Source: Omphiscola glabra (lineage: Eukaryota; Mollusca; Gastropoda; Lymnaeidae). From it: DNA of 64,000 bases. The stretch spans positions 21,436,053 through 21,500,052 of the forward strand of contig OZ024807.1 of assembly GCA_964017045.1 (NCBI GenBank), written 5' to 3'. Both the position numbers and the translations under genes were made by a program. Under the pieces are notes generated by a model. The model saw nothing but the letters and a program-made list of their open reading frames with translations, was not told where the DNA came from and searched no databases. Positions 49,100 through 61,806 of the stretch are shown piece after piece; position 1 is the stretch's first letter; each line of letters starts with the position of its first letter.

Positions 49100-50270
49100 T
49101 ACAGTAATTAATCAAAACAAAACAAATGTGTATTCGCCCAACCATTCCATAAATTTTTAAATGTCAAGCCATGGACGGCACCAAGCAGTATCGTGAATCG
49201 GTCAGAGTGGGGAATCAGTCAGGATAGTAGAGTTTAAAGAGATGTGTTTTGAGAGCAGTTTTGAAAGCTGTGATGGTTGGTATATTGCTGTTGTGTAGTG
49301 GGAGAGAATTCCATTGTTTTGGGGCACAGAAAGATAAAGATATTTTAAAGTATGTTTTTGTGCGAGTCTTGAAAGAATAATCGCGTCTGCGGCGGGGCGA
49401 AACTGTCTAAGAAGTGAATAGACAGGGAGAAGTTCTGATAGATAGCAAGAGCAGGAATTCGAGAAAAAATGTGACAGAGAACAAAGAGTTTGTAATCAAT
49501 TCGTGCTTGTACAGGGATCAAATGAAGTGAATGTAGTAGTGGTGTGACGTGATCACGTTTATTTGCCTTTATAACTAGCCTAGCATCTGAGTTTTGAACA
49601 TTTTGTAGTTTTTCTAAGAAGTGTTTTGGTGAACTTGACAGAAGAGAGTTACAATAGTCAAGAGAGAACAAGATCATAGACTAGTAATTTTGTTGCGCTA
49701 ATTGTGAGGTAGTGGCGGATGGAGCTAATCTGACGGATAGCGGTGTATACAGAGCGACAAATGTGAGATGCATGATTATCGAGAGACATGTTGTTAGACG
49801 GAATATAACTAAGATTCCTAGAGAAAGATGTAAACTGTATGTTGGCGTTAGCTACTTAAAATGATGTGGAGACAGCTGAATGAGAGGGTAATTTGTGATT
49901 TTGAATAAGGAGTGCTTCCGTTTGGTCATAGTTTAGCTTCAACTTTATGAGTGTCATTTATGACTTGACATCAGCAATGCACTCCCGCAAAGTCCAGATA
50001 GCGGAATCGACAAGGGACGGATGAGTAAGCTTGTATAGCTTCGTGTCATTCGCGAAATACTGGCTCTTCACAGCATGCCTTACGAGCAAGAGGAGCAGTG
50101 GCCTGGTATACATTGTGAAAAACTGAACCCTGTGGCACTCTGTAAACCAAGTCAGCACTGCCGGAGAGACAGCCATCGATAGCGACCGCCTGCGTTCCAT
50201 TGGAGAAGTAGGACCTAAACCAAACCAAAACTGAAACAGAAATTCCAAATTAAGAAAACTCCACATGTGC
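49100..50270 (-). mobile_element. L2/CR1-like LINE relic
   Basis: On the minus strand from 50228 it reads FRSYFSNGTQAVAIDGCLSG and YRVPQGSVFHNVYQ, then in another frame SQYFANDTKLYKLTHPSLVD (FADD box as FAND). After a gap, 49677-49345 reads ILFSLDYCNSLLSSSPKHFL, KLQNVQNSDARLVIKANKRD and LHLIPVQARIDYKLFVL, the usual C-terminal blocks of this clade. Frameshifts and the altered catalytic residue show it is inactive. Confidence 0.85.
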
Positions 50271-51640
50271 GCTTTTTGTTTCTTATCCCTTTTAGGTTTT
50301 AATACCTTATCTATAGCAGCCTATATATTTAAAATTGTATATAGTATATAACTATATGAAATGTATGCTATAAATGATAAGTATATACTTACAATCAATC
50401 CATATGTTATAGGAAATGATAACAACACATTTCCCATAAACTATCCTACTGAATGAGAAAAAAATATTGTTAAAATTACGGAATATTCAATTTTAAATTG
50501 GATGCTTGCCAGATAACTTAATGTTATCAGTTGTATTTAACTGAACTCTCCACATTGCAGCACTTCACCAAAAGAATATTTGATGGCGAATAAATGCCTG
50601 ACATTTAAGATTGACCAGGTCGTATGGGCACAGTCCTCAGAGACTCGATACACCCCGGCTCACATCCCTACGTAAGGACTCAAGGCAACAATGGGCTAAT
50701 AGAGCATATGTTGCAGAACACACCAAATAATTCCAGAATTGACGGTTTAACTCTTTACTTGGAGTTGTCCAATAATTGGATTCCTCCCTTCCACCTTATG
50801 AACCATTAGATTTCATGTCAGATTCGGTCTAGTTACCATCTGCGCACCCCCCCCCCCCCCCACCTCAGACAGAATCCTCCCCATTAACAAGCAGGTGTCT
50901 TAAATGGCCATGATCAATTTTTGACGGACAAGCCACCATTTGTAAATATAATATTTACTTTAGATAAAGCATGATGGATTAAGAAGACTCAAAATGCTCA
51001 ATTTTGTTCCTACGTCAGATTTTCTTTGTTAAAAAAAAAAAAAAATCCTTGAAATCTTATTAGCGCTCATTATTTTTGTTAAAATTTGATATGCAACTTC
51101 ATAACACAAAAAAAGGTCTATACACATTGATTTGTATTTTTTTCATAATTTGTAATAGCCTACAAATTCCTAGTGAACACGTTTATTTCCTTGTGATCAT
51201 GATGGCATTCTGTTTGTATCTAATCAGTGGCGCATCTAGGTTTGGACGAATAAAGTGACCAACGCACGAGGTATTTTAAAATGTTTTTTTTTATATATAT
51301 TTGTTTGAGTGTGTGTGTGTGTATGTGTGAAAGTTAAGGAGGTGTACATTCTGTGAGTTTGCCCAGGGTGCAATTATTAAATTTTATTGTATCTAACATT
51401 TTCAGAGTAGGATGTCACTGTGCTATCAATCCACTTAATTGGCATTGTTAAAATCGCTAAAATGCGTTTCTAATGAACATGCAACAGTATCACACAGGTA
51501 AATGGAATGCCGAAAGGTTTATTTAGAGAGGAAGAAGGGAGCTGAAAATGGTACCCGTATCTTTTGCCATGTGACAAGCCATTAAATAAATTAATACCAG
51601 TATGTACATTTTATAAACATGTTGTTTGACAAGTGGGCCA
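50270..51640. other. Intergenic, with a CAGTGGCGCATCTAGG motif
   Basis: A poly-C run lies at 50849-50860. A transposon-like end (CAGTGGCGCATCTAGG) at 51225 is followed by a GT-rich tract. No gene is supported. Confidence 0.4.
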
Positions 51641-51845
51641 TAGCATAGACTGTATCATTTAGCATAGTTCAAGCTATACCGCTTAGAATTGATCACGATG
51701 TATTATTTAAAATTGTTTAGACTATATTAGTTGTAATGTTCAGATGGTATATTTTGATTAGATTGTTTCGAACTAATTGTTAAGAATTGTTCAGACTTTA
51801 TCATTAAGAATTGTTCAGATGGTATTATTTAGATTCGTTTGTTTA

Positions 51846-52290
51846 GACTGTATCATTTAGCATAGTACAGACTGCATTATTGAGAATGTTTCGGACTGTA
51901 TTATTTAGATTAGTTTGTTTAGACTGTATTATTTAGCATAGTACAGACTGCATTATTGAGAATGTTTCGGACTGTATTATTTAGATTAGTTTGTTTAGAC
52001 TGTATTATTTAGCATAGTACAGACTGCATTATTGAGAATGTTTCGGACTGTATTATTTAGATTAGTTTGTTTAGACTGTATTATTTAGCATAGTACAGAC
52101 TGCATTATTGAGAATGTTTCGGACTGTATTATTTAGATTAGTTTGTTTAGACTGTATTATTTAGCATAGTACAGACTGCATTATTGAGAATGTTTCGGAC
52201 TGTATTATTTAGATTAGTTTGTTTAGACTGTATTATTTAGCATAGTACAGACTGCATTATTGAGAATGTTTCGGACTGTATTAGTTAGAT
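51846..52290. repeat. 76-bp tandem repeat, about 6 units
   Basis: The unit runs from ACTGTATTATTTAGCATAGT through CAGACTGCATTATTGAGAAT to GATTAGTTTGTTTAG. It is itself built of degenerate 20-25 bp pieces with GACTGTATTATTTAG. Degenerate pieces continue upstream to 51640. The core units are nearly identical. Confidence 0.95.
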
Positions 52291-52299
52291 TGGTTCAGG

Positions 52300-54030
52300 C
52301 TGTATCATTTACAATGCTAAATGAAATTTTCGAATAATGGGGAAAACTCACACGTGTCTTAAGTGTTATTCGTCTCAATGAAGCACTCTTGACATAATTA
52401 GCTATTTCTTTTTTTTTTATTATTTTATTTTAAAAATCGAAGTTCAACAAAGTGTCTTGAGCCAAAGCTCAACTTCTGAGTGCACTGAACAATATGGGTT
52501 AAACTTTACAGTAAGTAGGTCGTGGATGAATTCGAGGTCAAATACAAAAGGAAAGGATTATTTTGAGTTGATCTTGTGTTTAACTGTGTGTATGTGGGGA
52601 GTCGGGTGGAAGTCATCATTATTATTGGATAGACTATAAATATCCCTGTGGTACGTCATTTTCCATCTTACAAGTATATGTTGTATGTTGGACAATGCTT
52701 TGATAGACTGACATAATTTAGCGTATCTGATAAAATGGAAGTTATATATTTATTTTAGGTAATATGAAAATGCGTATCTTACGAAATAAATGGAAATTAA
52801 CTTTTAATAGGATTGTATAATGCTTAAAAAGACATCAACAATAATTGTGAATGCGATTAAATAATTAAACAGACATAAATAAAAACAACGAACGAGTAAA
52901 GCGGAAAAAATCATTACAAAAACAAAACAAAAAAGTGTAAAGGCATATTATAAAACGCACGTTTTTGTGTTTCCTTTTTGCATCAACAGCAGAGAAGGAG
53001 AAAGTTGTTCGGGAATCTTCCACAAAAAAATTTGTCAGAATGTGTTGCTTTATGTCATGTCTTACGCGGACGAGGTGTGTAGTGGGTCAAAACACATGCC
53101 CTGTACCTTAAAAGATCATGTTACAGTCCTCAAACGAATATGACACATGTTAACAATGTCATTATAAATGTATAGTATAATATAAATTATTGTCCCTATT
53201 ATTATTAATTTATTTACGGTATTAAAAAAAAATATAAAAAATATCATTTTGAAGTCAATGCTTTTAAATTAGAGGAGGCGTGCGTAGGAGGTTATTAAAA
53301 GGGATAACATATTACATTTTGAACAAATCAACGATGGTCGCTGAGTGCTGTAATTTTTGGGGGATTTGATAGAACTGGATATGTCTTTTTGAGGAGACAA
53401 AATAAAGGATTGGTTGGTATAAACAGGTGGATTGTGGATTATCTTTTCAAAGGTTGTTATAAAATCATGAGAACATGTTTTTTTTTTTTTGTTATCTGTC
53501 ACAAAGTAATGAAGGGTATTGGAGGCTACTGTAATTGTACGAATAATGCAACATGCAAAGAAAAGCATTAACTATATTTCAATTAAATGAAGAGTCCATT
53601 TAAAAAAAAATGCTCAGTATTTTCTGATAGATATTTTAGAAACATTTGCTATTGTAAATTAAATGTATATAGCGAATACATCATATCTACTGTTTGTGGT
53701 GACATTAAATACTTAAATAAAGCTTTTGATTCGTTACATACAACAGCAAAATGCAATAGTTTGACACTTAACCAATCCCCCAAAACAGATAAGTATTTTT
53801 CTTAAAAAAGTGAATTTGCAAATGGAAACTACTTGATCTTACCTTGCAAACATTGAAACGAGGAAAGATGAGTTGTATTTTAGAATGATAATGTGTTGTC
53901 ACTACGACTGTTTCACAAACAAACCAAAAAAAAGAAAAAAAAGAGGACACAATAAAAAGAACAACAAAAAAAAATGGTTTTTTTAAACGTTAAAAGTTAA
54001 GTTTTTTATAGCCCATATGCAAATCTTGAA
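52300..54030. other. Intergenic DNA before the gene B block
   Basis: AT-rich. Several small frames have scattered cysteines (for example 53587-53805), but I found no splice context that supports an exon. Confidence 0.4.
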
Positions 54031-54176
54031 AAAGTGCCACACTTTTAGGTCAGCACAGGTGCATGACTTTTGCTCTTTTCAGTTGTTGACTTTCAAGGTA
54101 AGTTTAAATTCATTGAATGAAATGTCTCCTTCAAGCGTACAACGAATGCTATAAAACGTATATTTTTTCATTAGAA

Positions 54177-54430
54177 TGGAGCTAAAAGACAGGTTTCAAT
54201 ATGAATTCGCTGGAGTCTGTCAACAGTCTCCACTGATCAGGAATATATTCGCAACAAAACGTCATGTGAAGCAATTGCGAAGGTTAAATCCGTTTCTTCA
54301 ACAAATACAAAGAATACTAATTTGCAAGACATATGAACATTACAAAGGAAATTTAATCAGAAACGAACATTGGACGTTTTATAAAAACACTACAAGAACG
54401 CCTGGGAGCAATGTTAAAATAAACATATAG
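54177..54430 (+). CDS. Open frame of 84 codons, possible terminal exon
   Basis: After a possible acceptor (TTTTTTCATTAG) one frame stays open to a TAG at 54428. The product is basic (RHVKQLRRLNPFLQQIQRIL) and has no recognised domain. The matching part of the other duplicate (around 37240) has stops, so the frame is not conserved there. It could be the tail exon of an upstream receptor gene, or chance. Confidence 0.25.
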
Positions 54431-56545
54431 ATAAGACAAAATTTTGTAATTATTTAAAACACATTTAGAACAGCCGCAACTGTACTTTGACATCTAAGAC
54501 TTTCTGTATGATTTTCAGCAACGCTATACCATGATTCTGGATACTTTAAGCTACTATTGTGTAGATTTGGTATGGCTTTAAGAAGCGGTGATTAGCTGGG
54601 TGTAGATGTTTTGGGCTTATTAGCATAAATTAATATTTTGATTTTTATCGGATTTAGAGTTGTTGTTATGGACAGTCATGAGAGTTGCAACAACAGACTC
54701 GAGAACACAAATTAAATAGTTACAGTAGCAATAATAGACATCTCGGTAGTTGAGCAAAAGATAAAATACCCGGCATGACTTGTCCCATTGTGACCAGTTA
54801 GACATTGTTTGACAATGACGAGTCTGAAAGTCAGATCGGCAGAGTATATATATCATCAGAGGCCTTTTAAAACTCAATTTGCCTAAGGTTCCTCAAAGTC
54901 CCAGTTCCAGCCCTACTTAGCTGTTTACATAGATTGTAATAGTCAGAACTAATCATCAACTAATATCTGTTTTAATAAGAAACATAATTAGCACTATGGA
55001 TAGTGTGCTTAAAGAGATTTAATGTATCTTTATATATGCTTAAATGTTGATGTATTTATGAATTTTATTTATATGTTTCACGGAACGAAACGATATAACA
55101 CATACTTTTGTTCGAAAGAGAAAGTGAAAGATAAGTCAAAACCTACTCATCGCTAGAAGATATTTCACTTCCTGTCAAAAGCTGAGCTTTAACTATATTA
55201 CCAATTAAATAAGTAATATTATAAGGCATATCCACCAGGACCTTGTTCGAAAACATCACATGCATTTTAAATTTGATAAAGAAACTTATACAATTTCGTA
55301 ACGATTTTAAACAAAATTTTCACTTACAGTTAACGTATTTTAAAAATATTTTTTTGGTTTAAACTTAGAAATAAACAATTTAAAAAAAAAAACGAAGCTT
55401 ATTTATTATTCTTTTGGTCAATCCTTCACATAAAGAAAGTATCTTCTTCTGTTGAACCTAGTTTGTGCATTTAGCTCAAATACATTATTTTTCTAAATCA
55501 GCGTTAATGGCTAAATCTTTTCTAATCCATAATTATTTGACTTAACATTTCAGATCCTACATCACGCTTATAAAATGTATACGTTCCCTAGCCTAGTGAC
55601 AGTAATTCAGAATCGTTACATGTAATTGATATTATTTATTGTAGTGTCAATGATAAGCAAAAAAATATATTATAATTGTTCATATATTTTAAAAACAAAT
55701 ATCACCTTTATTTTCTTTACTTAAAAATAACAGGTCATTTCCATCGAAAGGCTGTCTACTATATGTTATTAATACAAATTCAGAATGGTGAAACACATTT
55801 AAATACTATTTTTTTCCTGATCCTTTAAAGGTTTTGTTAAGGCGATATATTTCCCCCCTTAAAGCACGATAATATATCATAGTGAGTTTCATTTTAATTA
55901 CATACTTCAAACAATGGTATACTTTACAACAATGACATTCTACTAGCGACAAAAACATGCTTGCGGTTAATTGCTGACAGGATATGGTGAAGTGTTTATA
56001 AGAAACGCACGTCATATGATGTTTCCTTTATTTGCAAATTACTCATACGAATAATGTCCAGACGCATACTTAAATTACTTCGAGATATAAAATAAGTAAA
56101 TGGACGTTATGAATTGTGTCCTGTTTCCGTCTATGTTAAACTGATATTATTTTATTTTTAAATAAAGTATATATATTTTTAATGATTGAGTATGGATATA
56201 AAAATGTAATTGTTTTCAAATAAAATTGTAGCATTTTTAAAGTAAAAAAAAAATATGCAAGCCTTTGGAAAGTCAAACTTCTTAATGAAGCTTTAAGACG
56301 TATAATAAATTAATCATTTGCAAATTAGAAAATTGTTTATAAAATTAAAATTATTTTTTTCCAGTATATTTGTATATAGGCCTAAGCTTTTAAAATAATA
56401 TATTTTTTTTAGCAGAATCTTTAATGAAATAAAACTTTAATGAAAGGAACGTGTTGCATACATAAATGAATATATGTTATATCATTGTTAGTCAGTAATT
56501 TTAATTGAATATTGTATTTCATATAAAATCAAAATACATACATAC

Positions 56546-56589
<44 letters not shown>

Positions 56590-56600
56590 GTGTTCTATTA
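54430..56600. other. Upstream region of gene B
   Basis: AT-rich. Roughly the first 500 bases align with copy 1 of the duplication. A (TA)n tract lies at 56545-56586, just before the probable leader acceptor (TTTTACAG, ending 56615). No other gene is seen. Confidence 0.5.
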
Positions 56601-56640
56601 AACATAATTTTACAGTGTATTTTAAGATCAAACATTCAAA

Positions 56641-56707
56641 ATGAATTCAAGAAAACATGAGCTACTTATATTTATTGTATTAGTTTTTGTGTTTGGCTCA
56701 AAATATG
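56641..56707 (+). CDS. Gene B exon 1: signal peptide
   Basis: Encodes MNSRKHELLIFIVLVFVFGS and two more residues, with donor GTAAGT in phase 1. The ATG context is AAAATG, 26 bp after a probable leader acceptor. Confidence 0.88.
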
Positions 56708-59700
56708 GTAAGTTGTTTTCCTTTTTATGTGTTATATATGTATATATATATATATATATATTCATCATTTTCCTTTTGCGTTTCTAATGGATAGGTCTTC
56801 ATCTAAAGTAATGTTTTATTCATCCTAAAAAATATTTCATGTAAAGTTTAAAATATTGTTTTTCTTTTCAATGAAGTTTATATTTTTTCTAGGCGAATCA
56901 AGTGAAGTATTGTCATGTGAACCTGCAGAAGAAGGAACCGATCACATGATACAATTTAAAGCCAATACTAATTGTAATACCACACCAGGCTTAAGTTTAG
57001 TAACAAATGAGGGTTATATAGCAGGCTGTTACAAAAACTGGACTGTTTACAAATCTGATAAATACAATATATCAATAAATACTGCTGGCAAGGGGCTACA
57101 AATTTCTGTGTTAATTCAGAATTTTACTTTTGAAGAACGCCATGGAACAAATAAAATTTGGTTTTACATAACGCCCAAACAAAAATGCATACTACAGGGA
57201 TTTTGTAAGTACTTCTGCATTTCTTGTAACATTAAAGACTCAAACAAGTATGTACGTTAGTTGATATTTGGCATTACTTATTGTCGAATTAAAAGTATAA
57301 ACTTAGACTTGTCGACTTTATTTTCAAAATCTGTACACAAAAATTATACAATTTTATTATACAAACTATAAACATTTAAATTGAATCGAGTGTAAAGTGA
57401 CTGAAATAGATATGATGCAATTCATTAATCATTTTAACAAAAAAATGTTGCATTTCAAAACTTTATGTTTTTATTTTATTATATAGTACGCCCCAAAAAT
57501 ATTTACTGTCATGAATATGAAGAAGTAGATGGATTACATTTAAACTGCTGGGCCGGGAAAGTGTACCCTAAACCAGAATGTCTGTTTGAATCAAGCACTG
57601 GATATGTGAGTAAACTAACTTTTTATTCCTTGTATATTGAAATAAGAAAATGCACATTTTCTTTGTATCTAATATTAATTTATTTACTTAAATTCAGTTG
57701 AATTCCACGACACTTGTTTTCTTCGACGAATTCTATTACATGGTAAATTGCACAGCCTTTTTACCATATTCAAGTGAACAGCCAACTGTTAATTTTACAG
57801 TATTCCTAAATGTCACAGGAAATGAGAGTGACAAACACAGATATGGGATAAAAGAAATAAACATTCTCAAATTAGGTAATTAACTTTTTATGTATTCCTT
57901 TTGTAACCCTCAATGACATAAAATACATGCAAATAATGTCAAAACAAATTCACAATTATTATATTTATTAGTGAATTCTCAAATTTGGACATTACGATGA
58001 TATGAACAGATAACAACAATGTACTAATATAACTGCATTAATTCCTTATAAACAAGATTCTACAAGTTAAACAATTATATTTTATAATATACATTTTAAA
58101 AAAAGATTAAAATAGGACTGTTATTTTTAAATGTGTCAGTAACAATTTTTTTTTTCCAAAAATGTCATTTAAGTGATCATGAAAACGTGTACTTCAATGT
58201 ATATATATTTTTTTTTTAATTAATGCACTTATTACGTAATATGGTCACTAATAACTGACATAGATATTTTACTATGTAGTATTGGATTTCCACATCGTTT
58301 CAAAGACAGCCACAGAGATAAATTAAATTATTGTAAGAATTGACTGTAATGCCTTTCAAAAATTATCAATTTAACATTTTACTCATTTGCAACTAAGGAC
58401 AACCAATTATTAAAGACTGCCCATTAGATATAATAGATGGTTCCAATATCACATGTCAATGTGTTAGAAACGATTCAAGGTCTACGAATATTTCTTTACG
58501 CTGGTTTCCTACACATTATACAGAATCAGAAAACGAAATGCTTTTCTTCACAGCAAATAGCAGCCAGCAAGGTAATTAAAAATGTATCGTTTGTAATATA
58601 CACACTTTTTATATTAAAAAATTAGAGAAAAAAAAACCAAAAAATAATACATGTTGCAGCTTTATGTCAAATATTATGTTACATAAATGAACCCTCCGGA
58701 TCATATCAGAAATATTTGGTTGTCTAAGGTCTAGTTTATTCCACTTCAAATACTGTCTCTCACTGATAAGAAGAAGACAACACGGTCCAAAGTGAGCTAC
58801 AATACTTTATTCCAGATATGATAACAATTCATATTAGTCCTCTGACATAGTATTAAATGTACAAGTAGATATTCACAGCTTGCAATGAAAACTCAGCTAC
58901 CAAAACATCCATCCATTCTAGAGCGAATAATCATACATCAGCTCTCGTTACAAGTTATATCTCGCCTCTCACGTCCATGAATGTAAAACAGCCCCGTTCC
59001 CCTTCAACAATAATTAACCCCACTTTTATATTTTCAACATCTCATGTACTCGTGATATGAAAATCGTTCACATTCGTTCACAAGTCCAAATTGTGCCCAA
59101 AATCACAACACACACTCTCTCACTGATTCCATGACCTTGACACCTTACAAAAAAAGTTTTAAAAATGTATTATTGTTAATTTCCACGTTAAAAAAAATAA
59201 AAAAAATATTGGTGCCTAAGGTTTTAGTCGCCCACTCGACGATGTTTTATTTTATGTATGCTTCTTTGGATTTTAATTTTATTTGAAGATCGACATAATC
59301 CACGTGCGCCTAATACTTCATGCTAAGCTTGTTTCCAGCGTTTGGGCAAGTCGAGAAATGGAACAACAACGCATGCCATTCGGAGTAAAATTGGTTTTAA
59401 GGAAATTATTTACAAATTTAAAGGCGGTATTAAACACAGTTTTTGACGAAACTACCTAAAAAACCATCTGAAGAGAATTGGATTTTCAGAATATAAACCA
59501 ATTATATAGTGGCGCCTATTTGATAAAACACTATGAAGTATCGCTGCTTAAACTTTTCGGATAGTTTAGCCAAACACGAACATTTGACGTGAGCGATGTG
59601 AAAAAGTGTACAATCAAAATTAAAAGATTAAAGCAAGATAGACAGAAAAGTAGATGCATACTTGATTAAAGACTGTTGATAGCATCATAGGTGTAATGGT

Positions 59701-61624
59701 TCTCGGGGATCACAGTATACATTTTGTTTAAAAAATCTAGCTTTTCCTATATGCTGAATTTTAAAAGAACTGGCAGGGTAAACCGATGCACTTTACGAAA
59801 TGAGTAAATGCTTAGAAACAAGTATAGCTCTGTGTTGGCAAAGGTGATTATTATTATATTCTTATCAAATCAAATCAGTAAAAAAAATGTTGGCAAAAAT
59901 ATATAAATAAATGGAAATATAAGTATAGATGAAAGATAAATGCGTTGCACAGGATAGTAAAGGAACGGATATGAATTGATATAACATATTTAGATATGAT
60001 CCATATCGTATGCAGATAAATCAACCAAAACTTTAAATAATAAACATGTCCCATTGTTCTCGTGATATTACAGTAAACTTCTCTTGCCAGGCAAGTAATT
60101 CTTTTGGATGGACCAGCAGTCATGTTCATTATCAACCAAAATATCATCAAATGGGTAGGTTTGTTCTCTTCTATAACTTAATGCATTTTTAAAATAAAAT
60201 GAAAAAAAACAAAAAAACAGTGTGATAAAATAAATATTTAAATAATAAATAAAGACATTGTTGATTGACAAAGACACAATTTTGTTTCAAATGCAATAAT
60301 CCATGGAAATCATATGGATAATGCATATGTCTGTAACATTAGATTTTACATTTATTTAAGTAAGTTAATTGTTGAAAATGTTCTACATTATTTTATAAAT
60401 ATTTTTTCTTTGGATGTGCTAGTCACAGAATAATCATGTTTAAAATAAAAGTGTATGATTTAAAAGCTCTGATTCGTGTAAAATACATTTTGAAAATATG
60501 ATTGTGTTTTTTCTAGAAATTGTGTATTTCTATTTTACCTTTTAGTTCTTATCTTCACAAATACAGGCATAAGTTCGTATGTTATTTTACACACCCAAAT
60601 GTGCACATTTATTTCCTAAGTTATAAAATATAAATGGACTAAAATGTAAAAAGCAAATTATTTAAAAAAAATATTTTTAAGAAAACAAAACAAACTGAAA
60701 ATTATTTCCGTGACCATGTATTTTGCTTATATAGTACTTATTATAATTCTGGTATATGTTTTTAAAATATTGTATCGCTATAAAAGAAAATTAAAATAAG
60801 ATATATAAAAAGGAACGTAATAAATTTTCAATATTTTACAGACTACCTGCTCCTGTTCACTAAATATAAATTTAATTTTAAAAATATTTTAATAATCAAC
60901 ATTTTGTAGTTTCCTATATCTTAAATTTTTTAAAATTTTAAAAGAACTGTAACAACAAACATGAACGCATTACTTACATTCATTAAATGCAATTTCATAT
61001 AATATGATATCGAATTATACAAATTTACATGCTTGGCAATAACATTATTTTAACGTGTGTCGTTATTTTTTTGTCCATCCCACTTCACATTTTTTTTTTT
61101 TAGGGCCCGGCTCTATTATTTCAGACGACATGAAGTTGATTAATATTCTCATGTTAACAGCTTTCGGACCAATATGTTTAATTTTATTTTTTCTAAAAGG
61201 TAATAATAATGTTTTTTATTGTAAGTAAATTTTAATGAATTGTCTGATACGAGAATGGCAAACATAATGTGTGTTATGAAGATATAATATTAATTTTAGG
61301 AATATTTAATATAGTCTAGCTTTACTACCTTCAAATCTGTGTCTTTGTTAAATTTTACATTGAGCGTTAACATTTTAAAAGAATACTAATTTTAAACAAT
61401 GTGACATTTAGCACATTATACTTGTAGTGAACATAATAATTGGGAATAAACATGAAACGGGGTTGATTACTTTAAGTTCACAGTAGACGTACATAAAAGT
61501 AAAGGTCAATAAATAAAACAGTTTATATGTTTTATTAAATCAATTTTTCAGCTACCTTTGACGTGATGATTCATAAGTAAGTTTAAATAGATATATAGAT
61601 ATATTGATATATATATATATATAT

Positions 61625-61683
<59 letters not shown>

Positions 61684-61724
61684 TATAGATAGATAGATAG
61701 ATAGATATATTGATTGATTGATAA

Positions 61725-61806
<82 letters not shown>

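Larger units (their letters stand above)
54030..58330 (+). repeat. Segmental duplication, copy 2 (contains the 5' half of gene B)
   Basis: This is the counterpart of 36900-42330. It holds the intact first four exons of gene B and their upstream sequence. The limits are approximate. Confidence 0.8.

Noticed and set aside
51225..51375. A complete MITE
   Set aside because: Only one terminal motif is visible and no partner end or target duplication was found.
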